A stretch of 64,000 nt of DNA from Streptomyces sp. MP131-18 (GCF_001984575.1 NZ_LZNS01000001.1:7145012-7209011), one strand, 5' to 3'; numbered from the stretch's first letter, positions 54,126 through 63,472 are shown. Notes: generated from the letters alone by a model not told the origin. Program-made: numbers and translations.

Positions 54126-54728
54126 TCAGTCGGTGAGGGGCGCGGGCGGGGTCGGGGGCAGCGGCAGGGGCAGTCCCGGGAGCCCGTCCATGCTCGTGCC
54201 GATGTGGTCCTTCTTGTGGAAGTACGCGTCGAGCGTCTCGTCCGTCTCGCGGGCGAACCGGGAGGCGTGCAGGCCGCGGTCCCCCTCGTAGGCCATGAAC
54301 GGCACGGCGTAACCGCAGGTGTCCCGGATCAGCTCCGCGGTGACGACGACCACGGCCCGCAGCCCGTGGTTCGCCGGGTCGACGGCGGAGAAGCGCGCCA
54401 CCAGGGCGGGGAAGCGCGGGTCGTCGCGGAAGACCGGCTCGCCGCGCCCGTGCACCCGCACGATGTTCGGCGGCCCGTCGAAGGCGCACCACATGAGAGT
54501 GATGCGGCCGTTCTCCCGCAGATGGGCGATGGTCTCGGCGTTGCTTCCCGCGAAGTCGAGGTAGGCGACGGTCTGCTCGTCGAGGACCACGAGGGAGCCG
54601 GTCAGGCCCTTCGGTGACAGGTTGACGGTGCCGTCGCCCGAGAGTGGGGCGGTCGCGGTGAAGAAGATGTGCTGTTCCTCGATGAACGTCCTCAGGCGGC
54701 CGGCTATGCGTGCGTACGACTTACCCAT
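54126..54728 (-). CDS. Pyridoxamine 5'-phosphate oxidase-family flavin protein
   Basis: 200-residue split-barrel FMN/F420-binding fold. Seen: FIEEQHIFFTATAPLSGDGTVNLSPKG at the N-terminus, VAYLDFAGSNAETIAHLRENGRITLMWCAFDGPPNIVRVHGRG, typical of the PPOX-like group that reduces or binds small ligands. I start at ATG 54728 (MGKSYARIAG); the frame continues upstream but there is no ribosome site. The start is divergent from the argG promoter region, 107 bp away. Confidence 0.85.
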   Translation of the reverse strand: MGKSYARIAGRLRTFIEEQHIFFTATAPLSGDGTVNLSPKGLTGSLVVLDEQTVAYLDFAGSNAETIAHLRENGRITLMWCAFDGPPNIVRVHGRGEPVFRDDPRFPALVARFSAVDPANHGLRAVVVVTAELIRDTCGYAVPFMAYEGDRGLHASRFARETDETLDAYFHKKDHIGTSMDGLPGLPLPLPPTPPAPLTD

Positions 54729-54770
54729 GGGGTGAGTATCCCCCGCCGGGGACGGCCGGTACCGGACGAA

Positions 54771-54826
54771 TTGACGAACCATGCGGAGCCCTGCATACTT
54801 ATTCCAGTCAGCGCATGCATCATAAG
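54771..54826 (+). promoter_or_regulatory. argG promoter and candidate ARG box
   Basis: TTGACG (54771-54776), 17 bases, CATACT (54794-54799). The stretch GCATACTTATTC ... GCATGCATCATAAG (54793-54826) overlaps the -10 and start point, is AT-rich and has CTTAT/ATAAG symmetry (54798-54802, 54822-54826), as expected of ArgR operators. Repression by ArgR is inferred. Confidence 0.65.
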
Positions 54827-54834
54827 GAGACACC

Positions 54835-56031
54835 GTGACCCAGCGCGTCGTGCTCGCCTATTCCGGCGGCCTGGACACCTCTGTCTGCATCGGCTGGATC
54901 GCCGAGGCAACCGGGGCGGAGGTCGTCGCCGTCGCCGTCGATGTCGGCCAGGGCGGCGAAAGCCTGGATGTCATCCGCAAGCGCGCACTCGCCTGCGGCG
55001 CGGTCGAGGCCGAGGTGGTGGACGCCAAGGACGAGTTCGCCCAGGAGTACTGCCTCCCGGCGATCAGGGCCAACGGTCTCTACATGGACCGCTACCCGCT
55101 GGTCTCCTCGCTGTCCAGGCCCGTCATCGTCAAGCACCTGGTCGCCGCCGCCCGCAAGCACGGCGCCGACACCGTGGCGCACGGCTGCACCGGCAAGGGC
55201 AACGACCAGGTGAGGTTCGAGGCGGGCATCGCCTCCCTCGCCCCCGACCTGAAGTGCATCGCCCCCGTCCGGGACTACGCGATGACGCGGGACAAGGCCA
55301 TCGCCTTCGCCGAGGCCAAGGGCCTGCCGATCGCCACCACCAAGAAGTCCCCGTACTCCATCGACGCCAATGTCTTCGGCCGCGCCATCGAGACCGGCTT
55401 CCTGGAGGACATCTGGAACGGGCCGATCGAGGACATCTACGAGTACACACAAAATCCGGCGACCCCCAGGGACGCCGACGAGGTGGTCGTCACCTTCGAG
55501 CGCGGCGTTCCCGTGGCCATCGACGGCAGGTCGGTCAGCGTGCTCCAGGCCGTCCAGGAGCTGAACGAGCGGGCCGGTGCGCAGGGCGTGGGCCGGATCG
55601 ACATGGTCGAGGACCGGCTGGTGGGCATCAAGTCCCGCGAGGTCTACGAGGCGCCGGGCGCCATGGCGCTGATCACCGCCCACCAGGAGCTGGAGAGCGT
55701 CACGGTCGAGCGCGAGCTGGCCCGCTACAAACGGCAGGTCGAGCAGCGGTGGTCCGAGCTGGTCTACGACGGCCTGTGGTTCTCTCCGCTCAAGCGCGCG
55801 CTCGACGGCTTCGTCAACGAGGCGAACGAGCACGTCAGCGGCGACATCCGGATGACGCTGCACGGCGGCAGGGCCGTCGTCACCGGCCGTCGGTCCGGGG
55901 AGTCGCTGTACGACTTCAGCCTGGCGACCTACGACACCGGCGACACCTTCGACCAGTCGCTGGCCAAGGGATTCATCGACATCTTCGGCCTGTCGAGCAA
56001 GATCGCGGCCCGGCGGGACCTCGCCCAGTGA
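54835..56031 (+). CDS. argG: Argininosuccinate synthase
   Basis: 398-residue enzyme joining citrulline and aspartate with ATP. Seen: pyrophosphatase P-loop AYSGGLDTSVCIGWI, VAVDVGQGGE, HGCTGKGNDQVRFE, and KGLPIATTKKSPYSIDANVFGRAIE. GTG 54835 follows AAGGAGA. Its stop overlaps the argH GTG (GTGA), so argG-argH is a coupled operon under its own promoter. Confidence 0.98.
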   Translation: MTQRVVLAYSGGLDTSVCIGWIAEATGAEVVAVAVDVGQGGESLDVIRKRALACGAVEAEVVDAKDEFAQEYCLPAIRANGLYMDRYPLVSSLSRPVIVKHLVAAARKHGADTVAHGCTGKGNDQVRFEAGIASLAPDLKCIAPVRDYAMTRDKAIAFAEAKGLPIATTKKSPYSIDANVFGRAIETGFLEDIWNGPIEDIYEYTQNPATPRDADEVVVTFERGVPVAIDGRSVSVLQAVQELNERAGAQGVGRIDMVEDRLVGIKSREVYEAPGAMALITAHQELESVTVERELARYKRQVEQRWSELVYDGLWFSPLKRALDGFVNEANEHVSGDIRMTLHGGRAVVTGRRSGESLYDFSLATYDTGDTFDQSLAKGFIDIFGLSSKIAARRDLAQ

Positions 56032-57461
56032 GCGGGGACCAGCCCGAGGTCAGGCTGTGGGGCGGCCGGTTCGCGCACGGACCGGCCGAGGCCCTGGAGA
56101 AGCTGAGCGCCTCCGTCCACTTCGACTGGCGGCTCGCGCCCTACGACATCGAGGGCTCCCGCGCGCACGCCCGTGTGCTGCACCGGGCCGGCCTGCTCAC
56201 CGCGGACGAGCTGGACCGCATGCTCGTGGGCCTGGACCGGCTCGCCGCCGACGTCGAGGACGGCTCGTTCACCGGCACCATCGCCGACGAGGACGTGCAC
56301 ACCGCCCTGGAGCGCGGCCTGCTCGAACGGGTGGGGCCCGACCTGGGCGGCAAGCTGCGCGCCGGCCGGTCGCGCAACGACCAGGTCGCCACGCTCTTCC
56401 GCATGTACCTGCGGGAGCACGCGCGGATCATCGGCGGCCTGGTCGCGGATCTCCAGGAGGCGCTGATCGGCCTCGCCGACGCCCACCCGGACGTCGCGAT
56501 GCCCGGCCGCACCCACTTCCAGCACGCGCAGCCCGTCCTCTTCGCCCACCACGTCCTGGCCCACGTCCAGGCCCTGTCCCGGGACGCAGAGCGGCTGCGG
56601 CAGTGGGACGCGCGCACCGCCGTCTCCCCCTACGGCTCGGGCGCGCTGGCCGGCTCGTCCCTCGGGCTCGACCCGGAGGCCGTCGCCCGGGACCTCGGCT
56701 TCGAGGGCGGTTCCTCGGCCAACTCGATCGACGGCACGGCCGCCCGCGACTTCGTCGCCGAGTTCGCGTTCATCACCGCCATGATCGGCGTGGACGTCTC
56801 CCGGATCGCCGAGGAGATCATCGTGTGGAACACCAAGGAGTTCTCCTTCGTGACCCTGCACGACGCGTTCTCCACCGGCAGCTCGATCATGCCGCAGAAG
56901 AAGAACCCGGACATCGCCGAGCTGGCCCGCGGCAAGTCGGGCCGCCTCATCGGCAACCTGACCGGGCTGCTCGCCACCCTCAAGGCGCTGCCGCTCGCCT
57001 ACAACCGCGACCTCCAGGAGGACAAGGAGCCGGTCTTCGACTCCTGCGACCAACTGGAGATCCTGCTCCCGGCGTTCACCGGCATGCTCGCCACCCTCAC
57101 CGTCAACCGGGAGCGGATGGCGGAGCTGGCCCCGGCCGGCTTCTCGCTCGCCACCGACATCGCCGAATGGCTGGTCAAGCGCGGCGTGCCGTTCCGCGTG
57201 GCGCACGAGGTCGCGGGGGAGTGCGTCAAGGTCTGCGAGGCGGAGGGCATCGATCTCGACCAGCTCACCGACGAGCAGTTCGCGAAGATCTCTCCCCACC
57301 TCACGCCCGAGGTGCGCACCGTGCTGACCGTCGAGGGCGCCCTGGCCGCCCGCGACGCCCGCGGCGGCACCGCACCCGCCGCCGTGGCCGTTCAGCTCCG
57401 CGACGCCAAGGGCGACCTGGGCCGGCAGCGCGCCTGGGCCGCGCCGCCCGGCGATTCCTGA
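56028..57461 (+). CDS. argH: Argininosuccinate lyase
   Basis: 477-residue homotetrameric lyase releasing arginine and fumarate. Seen: LWGGRFAHGPAEALEKLSASV, AGRSRNDQVATLFRMYLRE, GRTHFQHAQPVLFAHHVLA, and the fumarase-superfamily signature GSSIMPQKKNPDIAELARGK. GTG 56028 overlaps the argG stop. A strong convergent terminator follows. Confidence 0.98.
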   Translation: MSGDQPEVRLWGGRFAHGPAEALEKLSASVHFDWRLAPYDIEGSRAHARVLHRAGLLTADELDRMLVGLDRLAADVEDGSFTGTIADEDVHTALERGLLERVGPDLGGKLRAGRSRNDQVATLFRMYLREHARIIGGLVADLQEALIGLADAHPDVAMPGRTHFQHAQPVLFAHHVLAHVQALSRDAERLRQWDARTAVSPYGSGALAGSSLGLDPEAVARDLGFEGGSSANSIDGTAARDFVAEFAFITAMIGVDVSRIAEEIIVWNTKEFSFVTLHDAFSTGSSIMPQKKNPDIAELARGKSGRLIGNLTGLLATLKALPLAYNRDLQEDKEPVFDSCDQLEILLPAFTGMLATLTVNRERMAELAPAGFSLATDIAEWLVKRGVPFRVAHEVAGECVKVCEAEGIDLDQLTDEQFAKISPHLTPEVRTVLTVEGALAARDARGGTAPAAVAVQLRDAKGDLGRQRAWAAPPGDS

Positions 57462-57476
57462 TTCCTGAGGCGGCGC

Positions 57477-57518
57477 ACCGCGAGCCCGCCGGCACCACCG
57501 TGCCGAAGGGCTCGCGGT
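57477..57518. terminator. Convergent terminator after argH
   Basis: ACCGCGAGCCC (57477-57487) pairs perfectly with GGGCTCGCGGT (57508-57518), 20-base loop that itself has GCCGGCAC/GTGCCG pairing. It lies between argH and the opposed MocA-family gene. Confidence 0.75.
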
Positions 57519-57528
57519 ACGCCGTCCG

Positions 57529-58512
57529 CTACTCGCCGGGGTAGCGCAGCCCGATGCGGTCGCGCACGGCATCCAGCGTGCGCATCACGGCCAGGCTGCC
57601 CTCCAGCGGCACCAGCGGCGATTCCGTCTCACCGGCCCGCAGACAGCGCATCACCTCGGCGGCCTGGTGCGCGAACGACCCGGCGGGTCCAGGACCGGAG
57701 AACTCCTCGGGCTCGTGACCCTGGCGGTGCAGCACGAACCGCTCGGGGTGGAAGAAGCCCCGCGGGAACTCGATGCGGCCCGCCGAGCCGGTCACCGCCG
57801 CCGTCCTCGCGGTGTCCGCGACCAGCGAGCACGTCAGCGCCGCCACCGCCCCCGAGGCGTGGCCGAGCAGCATCCCGGTGTTCTCGTCCACCCCGCCGCG
57901 CAGCCGGGCCCACGCCGCCACCTCGGTCGGCTCCCCCAGCAGCAGCTGGGCGAAGGAGACCGGATACACCCCCAGATCGAGCAGCGCGCCGCCGCCGAGC
58001 GCCGGGTCGAGCAGCCGGTGCCCCGGGTCGAGCGGGCCGCCGATGCCGAAGTCCGCGTGCACGGCGCGGATCTCGCCGATGGCCCCGTCCGCCACCAGCT
58101 CGGTCATCCGCCGGATCACCGGGTTGCAGAACATCCACATGGCTTCCATCAGGAAGACGCCGCGCTCCCTGGCCAGGTCCACCAGGGCCTTCGCCTCGGC
58201 CCCGCTCAGCGTGAACGGCTTCTCGCACAGCACCGCCTTGCCCGCCTCCAGGCACAGCCGCGCCGCGGCGTAGTGCGCGCTGTGCGGGGTCGCCACGTAC
58301 ACCACGTCGACCTCGGGGTCGGCGGCGAGCTCCGCCCAACTGCCGTACGCGCGCGGGATGCCGAAACGCCGGGCGAACTCCGCCGCAGGCCCCGGCGCCC
58401 GGGAGGCCACCGCCACCACCGAGGCGCCGGGCACCTCCGCGAGATCACCGGCCAGCTTGGCGGCGATGCCGCCGGTCGCCAGAATTCCCCACCGCACCGG
58501 GCGCTCCGCCAT
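57529..58512 (-). CDS. Gfo/Idh/MocA-family oxidoreductase
   Basis: 327-residue NAD(P)-dependent sugar/inositol-type dehydrogenase. Seen: WGILATGGIAAKLAGDL, AVASRAPGPAAEFARRFGIPRAYGSW, VDVVYVATPHSAHYAAA, CEKPFTLSGAEA (catalytic Lys in the E-K-P motif), and WMFCNPVIRRM with LDLGVYPVSFAQLLLG in the substrate domain. Start ATG 58512 with GAGGAG five bases before; GTG 58518 is upstream in frame. Confidence 0.9.
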   Translation of the reverse strand: MAERPVRWGILATGGIAAKLAGDLAEVPGASVVAVASRAPGPAAEFARRFGIPRAYGSWAELAADPEVDVVYVATPHSAHYAAARLCLEAGKAVLCEKPFTLSGAEAKALVDLARERGVFLMEAMWMFCNPVIRRMTELVADGAIGEIRAVHADFGIGGPLDPGHRLLDPALGGGALLDLGVYPVSFAQLLLGEPTEVAAWARLRGGVDENTGMLLGHASGAVAALTCSLVADTARTAAVTGSAGRIEFPRGFFHPERFVLHRQGHEPEEFSGPGPAGSFAHQAAEVMRCLRAGETESPLVPLEGSLAVMRTLDAVRDRIGLRYPGE

Positions 58513-58708
58513 TCGCACTCCTCGTTCCGGCGCCGTGACGCGCTGTCAGGGGCCGCTCTGAAAGATGTGCTCATCGTAATCGGGCCGCGGGGGAGAGGAG
58601 CAGGCGGCCGCGGCCCCCGGTGATCTTGGGGGCGGGCGGCGGTGGGTAGTCTCGGCCCTTCGCGTCCCGGCCCTTCCGGCCGGGACTTCGTCATGGATGG
58701 AGAAGATC

Positions 58709-59509
58709 ATGATTACCGTCACCCTGGAGCACACCGACGTCCGCGGTCTGCCGCTGGCCTACGCCGACTTCGGCGGGAGCGGCCGACCGGTGCTCGCCCT
58801 GCACGGGCACTTCGGGCGGGCCAGGATGTTCGCACCGCTGGCCGCCGCCCTCGCCCCCGGCCACCGCGTGATCGCGCTCGAACAGCGCGCGCACGGGCGC
58901 AGCGGCCGGGACGGGAACGTTCACCCCGACGCCTACCTGGAGGACGCCGCCGCGTTCCTGCGCGGCCTCGACGCCGGACCGGCCGTCGTCCTCGGCCACT
59001 CCTCGGGCGGCGTCACGGCGTTCCGCCTGGCCGCCCGTTACCCCGAGCTGGTCGAGGCCCTGATCGTCGAGGACCACGGGGCGCTCAACCGGCAGCCCGA
59101 CATCCCCCACCCCGTCCTGGACATCGGCGACTGGCCGCGGCGCACCGGCTCGCTCGCCGAGCTGCGGCGGGCCGTCGAGTCCCGCGGCATCCCCGACGCG
59201 AGCTACTTCCTGGAGAGCGCCACCGAGTACCCGGACGGCTGGGGCTTCCTGTTCGACCTGGACGAGCTGATGGAGTCGCAGCGCCGGCTGGTCGGCGACT
59301 GGTGGCCCGACTGGCTCGGCTCGACCTGCCCCGCGCTCCTCGTCCACGGCACCGACAGCTTCGTGCTGCCCACCGCGATGGCCCGCGCCATGGCCGAGCG
59401 GCGGCCCGGCACCACGCTGCGGGAGTTCCCCGGCTGCGGTCACTGGGTCCACGACGACGATCCCGACGGATTCGCCGACGCCGTCGCGGAATTCCTGGCC
59501 GCCTTGTGA
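58709..59509 (+). CDS. Alpha/beta hydrolase
   Basis: 266-residue alpha/beta-hydrolase-fold enzyme. Seen: LALHGHFGRARMFAPLAAAL with the HG oxyanion motif, nucleophile elbow VVLGHSSGGVTAF (GHSSG), acid region LVHGTDSFVLPTAM, and the His in FPGCGHWVHDDDP. Substrate unknown. I start at ATG 58709 (MITVTLEHTDV), which has GGAGAAG upstream; ATG 58697 is in frame without one. Confidence 0.9.
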   Translation: MITVTLEHTDVRGLPLAYADFGGSGRPVLALHGHFGRARMFAPLAAALAPGHRVIALEQRAHGRSGRDGNVHPDAYLEDAAAFLRGLDAGPAVVLGHSSGGVTAFRLAARYPELVEALIVEDHGALNRQPDIPHPVLDIGDWPRRTGSLAELRRAVESRGIPDASYFLESATEYPDGWGFLFDLDELMESQRRLVGDWWPDWLGSTCPALLVHGTDSFVLPTAMARAMAERRPGTTLREFPGCGHWVHDDDPDGFADAVAEFLAAL

Positions 59510-59516
59510 GGACACC

Positions 59517-59547
59517 GCGCGGCACCCGGCCCGGCCCCGTGCCGCGC
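59517..59547 (+). terminator. Terminator after the alpha/beta hydrolase
   Basis: GCGCGGCAC (59517-59525) pairs perfectly with GTGCCGCGC (59539-59547), 13-base loop, starting 8 bp after the stop codon. Confidence 0.6.
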
Positions 59548-59641
59548 CCGGCCGCGCGGGGCGACCGGCCGGTGGTTACGGTGAAGGCCGCCCCCCGTCC
59601 CGAGGCCGCCGCCGAGGCGGCATCCGCCCGAAGGTGACCGC

Positions 59642-60613
59642 ATGGCGTTCTCCCGCTACACCCCCACCGCAACTCCGGCCGCCCGCATCGGACTCGGGCT
59701 GGCCGCCGTCGGCCGCCCCGGGTACATCAACCTCGGCAGGGACCGTGACCTGCCCGCCGAGCGCACTCCTGAGGCGCTGCGGATGCGCAGCCACCAGCTG
59801 CTCGACGCCGCCTACGCGGCCGGCGTCCGCTACCTCGACGCGGCCCGTTCCTACGGCCGGGCCGAGGAGTTCCTCGCCGACTGGCTCGCCGCCCGCCCCG
59901 GCGTCACCGATGTCGTCGTCGGCAGCAAGTGGGGCTACACCTACACCGCGGACTGGCGCGCCGACGCCGACGTCCACGAGGTGAAGGACCACGGCGCCGC
60001 CACGTTCGACCGCCAGTACGCGCAGTCCCGCCACCTGCTCGGCGACCGGCTCGACCTGTACCAGATCCACTCGGTCACCCCGGACAGCCCGGCCCTCACC
60101 GACCCGGCCGTGCTCGGCCGGCTGGCGCGGCTGGCCGCGGACGGGGTCAGCGTGGGGCTGTCCACCAGCGGTCCTGGCCAGGCCGACGCCGTCCGCGCGG
60201 CCCTGGAGGTCACGGTCGACGGCCATCCGCTGTTCAGCACGGTGCAGTCGACGTTCAACGTGCTCGAACAGTCCGCGGGGCCCGCGCTGGCGGAGGCGCA
60301 CGAGGCCGGTCTCACCGTGATCGTGAAAGAGGCGATGGCCAACGGCCGGCTCGCGGGGGCGGCGGCGCCGCCCGAGCTGCGGGAGATCGCCGACGCGTGC
60401 GGCACCGGACCGGACGCCGTGGCCCTCGCGGCCGTGCTCGGCCGGCCGTGGGCGGGGATCGTGCTCTCCGGGGCGGCCACGGCCGCGCAGCTGGCCACCA
60501 ACCTCGCGGCGGCCGGGCTCGAGCCGGACGGTTCGCGGCTGTCCGCGCTCACCCGACTGGCGGAACCGCCCGCCGTCTACTGGCGGCAGCGCGCCGAGCT
60601 GCCCTGGGTCTGA
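59642..60613 (+). CDS. Aldo/keto reductase
   Basis: 323-residue TIM-barrel NADPH reductase. Seen: LGLAAVGRPGYINLG, YLDAARSYGRAEEFLADWL with the catalytic Asp and Tyr, VVVGSKWGY with the Lys, and LDLYQIHSV where His is expected. Loops between 95 and 130 are longer than in classical members. ATG 59642 follows GAAGGTGACC (overlapping an AGG). Substrate unknown. Confidence 0.9.
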   Translation: MAFSRYTPTATPAARIGLGLAAVGRPGYINLGRDRDLPAERTPEALRMRSHQLLDAAYAAGVRYLDAARSYGRAEEFLADWLAARPGVTDVVVGSKWGYTYTADWRADADVHEVKDHGAATFDRQYAQSRHLLGDRLDLYQIHSVTPDSPALTDPAVLGRLARLAADGVSVGLSTSGPGQADAVRAALEVTVDGHPLFSTVQSTFNVLEQSAGPALAEAHEAGLTVIVKEAMANGRLAGAAAPPELREIADACGTGPDAVALAAVLGRPWAGIVLSGAATAAQLATNLAAAGLEPDGSRLSALTRLAEPPAVYWRQRAELPWV

Positions 60614-60617
60614 GGGC

Positions 60618-61298
60618 TCAGGCCGCCTTGACCTTGGTGGCGTACATGTCCACGTACTCCTGCCCGGACAGCCGCATCACCTCGGTCATCACCTCGTCGG
60701 TGACGGCCCGCAGAACGTACCGGTCGCGGTCCATGCCCTCGTACCGCGAGAAGTCCAGCGGCCGGCCGAACCGCACCGTGATCCGCCGCCCGCGGCCGAC
60801 CCGCGGCAGCCCCCGCCCGCCCGGCTGTACCCGGTCCGTGCCGATCATGGCGAACGGCACCACGGGGGCGCCCGTCATCAGCGTGAGCCGGGCGATCCCC
60901 GTGCGCCCGCGGTACAGACGTCCGTCGGGTGAACGGGTGCCCTCGGGGTAGATCCCGAAGACCCTGCCCTCCTCCAGGACGCGCCGGCCCGTCATCAGGG
61001 CGGCGACTCCGCCGTGCCCGCCGTCCCGGTCCACGGGGATCATGCCGACGGCCGTGAAGAACCACGCCATGAGGCGTCCCCTGGGCGAGCGGCCCTTGAC
61101 GTACTCGTCCTTGCCGATGAAGAAGACCTGCCGCTCCATGACCAGCGGCAGGATGATCGAGTCGATGAAGGTGAGGTGGTTGCCGGCCAGGATCACCGGC
61201 CCGTCGGCGGGGATCTGCCTGATCCCCTCGACCTGCGGGCGGAAGAACAGCTTCAGCAGCGGGCCGAGCAGCACCTTCAGCAGCACGAAACGGGACAA
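60618..61298 (-). CDS. 1-acyl-glycerol-3-phosphate acyltransferase-like (PlsC)
   Basis: 226-residue membrane-associated lysophospholipid acyltransferase. Seen: an N-terminal hydrophobic helix (FVLLKVLLGPLLKLFF), NHLTFID with the HX4D pair His41/Asp46, FIGKDEYVKG, and YPEGTRSPDG with EGTR at 119-122. TTG start at 61298 gives the usual MSRFVLLKVLLGP and follows GGAGGGG; GTG starts lie inside. Converges on the aldo/keto reductase gene with 4 bp between stops. Confidence 0.9.
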   Translation of the reverse strand: MSRFVLLKVLLGPLLKLFFRPQVEGIRQIPADGPVILAGNHLTFIDSIILPLVMERQVFFIGKDEYVKGRSPRGRLMAWFFTAVGMIPVDRDGGHGGVAALMTGRRVLEEGRVFGIYPEGTRSPDGRLYRGRTGIARLTLMTGAPVVPFAMIGTDRVQPGGRGLPRVGRGRRITVRFGRPLDFSRYEGMDRDRYVLRAVTDEVMTEVMRLSGQEYVDMYATKVKAA

Positions 61299-61534
61299 CT
61301 TCCCCTCCGGTCGGTCATGGGCATGCGCGCCTCCGCATGCCTAGGGACCATACCCGCGCGCGGGCATACATCGCGCACTGGGTGGTCACCGCGGATACTC
61401 AGGTTTCATGCGCCTTCGCCGGCCGTTTCCTCGCCCGTCCCCGTCAGGACAGCGCCGCGTCCCTACCATCGGGCGCGATCAGCGGGCCGGAAGCAAGCCG
61501 CGGTCCGAAAGACCACGAGCCCTACGGAGTGACC

Positions 61535-62701
61535 ATGGCAGCTCAGCAGGCGGCAGGCGCCGAGTCGAGACATCCGGGCCGGCGGGCCGTGCTCGGCGTG
61601 ACGGCGGGCGCCGCGGGCGCCGCCGCCCTGTTCGGCGCCGCGTCCCCCGCCGCCGCGGGCGCCAGGACCGGCTCCCGCGACATCGCGGCGGAGCTGCCCG
61701 TACCCACGGTCGTCGCCCACCGCGGCGCCTGCGGCTACCGCCCCGAGCACACCCTGGGCGCCTACCAGCTCGGCCTCGACCTGGGGGCCCACGTCATCGA
61801 GCAGGACCTGGTGCCCACCAAGGACGGCCACCTCGTCTGCCGCCACGAGAACGACATCAGCGGCACCACCGACGTGGCCGACCACCCCGAGTTCGCCGAC
61901 CGCAGGACCACCAAGACCGTGGACGGCCAGGAGCTGACCGGCTGGTTCACCGAGGACTTCACGCTCAGGGAGCTGAAGACCCTGCGCGCGACCGAGCGCA
62001 TACCGGAGCAGCGTCCCCACAACACCCTCTACGACGGGCGCTGGGCCGTCCCCACCTTCGAGGAGGTGCTGCGCTGGGCCGCCGAGCAGGGCCGCAGGCG
62101 GGACCGCCCGGTGTGGCTGTACACCGAGCTGAAGCACCCCACCTACTTCCGTTCCCTCGGCCTCGGCCTTGAGGAGCCGCTGGCCCGCATCCTGCGCCGC
62201 CACCGGCTGCACCGCGCCAACTCCCGGCTGATCCTCCAGTCGTTCGAGCCCTCCAGCATGGAACGCATGGCCCGGCTGGTGGACACCCCCCGCGTCGTGC
62301 TGCTGTCCTCGGCCGACTCCCGGCCGTGGGACTTCGTGGAGTCGGGCGACCCGCGCACCGTCGCCGATCTGGTCACCCGCCGCGGGCTGCGCGAGATCGC
62401 CGGCTACGCGCAGGGCACGGGGCCCACGCTCGACCTGGTCATCCCCCGCACGTCCGACGGCTCCCTGGGCCGCCCCACGAGTCTGGTCGCCGACGCCCAC
62501 CGCGCGGGACTGCTGGTGCACCCGTACACGATGCGGAACGAAAACCGTTATCTGCCCGCCGAGTTCCGCCGGGGCGACGACCCGCACGCGTACGGCGACG
62601 TCTTCGGTGCCCTGAATGCCTACTTCGATACCGGCATTGACGGCGTGTTCGCCGACCACCCCGACACCGCGCTGCTGGCCGCCGACGATCACCGGCGCTG
62701 A
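61535..62701 (+). CDS. Glycerophosphodiester phosphodiesterase, Tat-exported
   Basis: 388-residue secreted GDPD. Seen: Tat-type signal with RRAVLGVTAGAAGAAALFG near residue 15-35, then catalytic VVAHRGACGYRPEHT, EQDLVPTKDGHLVCRHEN, and the wide insertion with PRVVLLSSADSRPWDF. It hydrolyses deacylated phospholipids to glycerol-3-phosphate plus alcohol, a phosphate-scavenging role in Streptomyces. ATG 61535 follows CGGAG; GTG 61529 is in frame too. No PHO box is evident in the 230-bp gap before it. Confidence 0.92.
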   Translation: MAAQQAAGAESRHPGRRAVLGVTAGAAGAAALFGAASPAAAGARTGSRDIAAELPVPTVVAHRGACGYRPEHTLGAYQLGLDLGAHVIEQDLVPTKDGHLVCRHENDISGTTDVADHPEFADRRTTKTVDGQELTGWFTEDFTLRELKTLRATERIPEQRPHNTLYDGRWAVPTFEEVLRWAAEQGRRRDRPVWLYTELKHPTYFRSLGLGLEEPLARILRRHRLHRANSRLILQSFEPSSMERMARLVDTPRVVLLSSADSRPWDFVESGDPRTVADLVTRRGLREIAGYAQGTGPTLDLVIPRTSDGSLGRPTSLVADAHRAGLLVHPYTMRNENRYLPAEFRRGDDPHAYGDVFGALNAYFDTGIDGVFADHPDTALLAADDHRR

Positions 62702-62803
62702 GTTTCCTTCGTAATCCACCCGTCCGGGTACCGCCGAGTCGGAAATCTCACAAGCCAGTTGGCTCCAGCACATTCCCCCGTCCCAGGGCTGTTTAGCACA
62801 ATG

Positions 62804-62835
62804 CTGACGGCGCAGGTCACATCCTGCGCCGTCAG
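62804..62835 (+). terminator. Perfect 13-bp inverted repeat between GDPD and GNAT genes
   Basis: CTGACGGCGCAGG (62804-62816), six bases, CCTGCGCCGTCAG (62823-62835). It lies 103 bp after the GDPD stop and 72 bp before the next ATG. A terminator is the simplest reading; there is no T-run, so an operator for the GNAT gene is also possible. Confidence 0.55.
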
Positions 62836-62907
62836 GGCAACCGCCGGCCGGTGCGCGACCCTCACCCCACGCGCGGCCGGCCCAGACCTCATCGGAGGCG
62901 TGTGCAC

Positions 62908-63408
62908 ATGGGCATGAGTGTCACGATCGACCCGGCGACCGCGCAGGACGCCGAGCAGATCCTGAAGTTGCAGTACCTCTGCTACCAGTCGGAGGCGGAG
63001 CTGTACGGGGACTACTCCATCGAGCCCCTGACGGAGACCCTCGCCGCCCTGCGTACGGAAATCGCCGAGACCTGCGTCCTCGTGGCCCGCCTCGGCACGG
63101 AGGTCGTCGGCGCGGTCAGGGGCCGGGTCGATGCCGACGGCACCGCCTGCATCGGCCGGCTCATCGTGCACCCGCGGATGCAGCGGCACGGCCTCGGCGG
63201 CCGGCTGCTCGTCGCGATCGAGGCACGCCTCGCCGCCGAGCGGGACGCCGCAAGGTACCGCCTGTTCACCGGCCACCGCAGCGAGGGCAACCTGCGCCTG
63301 TACCGCAGGCTCGGCTACGCGCCCGTCGCGACCGAGGAGGTCTCCCGGCACCTGAGCCTGGTCACCCTGGAGAAGGAGGTCTCCGCCTCCCTCGCCGCCG
63401 GCGTCTGA
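62908..63408 (+). CDS. GNAT-family N-acetyltransferase
   Basis: 166-residue acetyltransferase. Seen: TIDPATAQDAEQILKLQYLCYQSEAELYGDY, VVGAVRGRVDADGTACIGRLIVHPRMQRHGLGGRLL (acetyl-CoA loop RxxGxG/A) and GHRSEGNLRLYRRLGYAPV. ATG 62908 has GGAGG nine bases upstream; ATG 62914 is next. Small-molecule or protein acetylation; substrate unknown. Confidence 0.88.
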   Translation: MGMSVTIDPATAQDAEQILKLQYLCYQSEAELYGDYSIEPLTETLAALRTEIAETCVLVARLGTEVVGAVRGRVDADGTACIGRLIVHPRMQRHGLGGRLLVAIEARLAAERDAARYRLFTGHRSEGNLRLYRRLGYAPVATEEVSRHLSLVTLEKEVSASLAAGV

Positions 63409-63424
63409 GCCCGGGCGGCCCGGG

Positions 63425-63449
63425 CCCCGCGCGCGGACGGCGCGCGGGG
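63425..63449. terminator. Convergent terminator
   Basis: CCCCGCGCGC (63425-63434), five-base loop, GCGCGCGGGG (63440-63449): a perfect 10-bp stem between the converging GNAT and membrane-protein genes. Confidence 0.7.
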
Positions 63450-63472
63450 CGGGCCGTACCGGGTGTGCGCTC

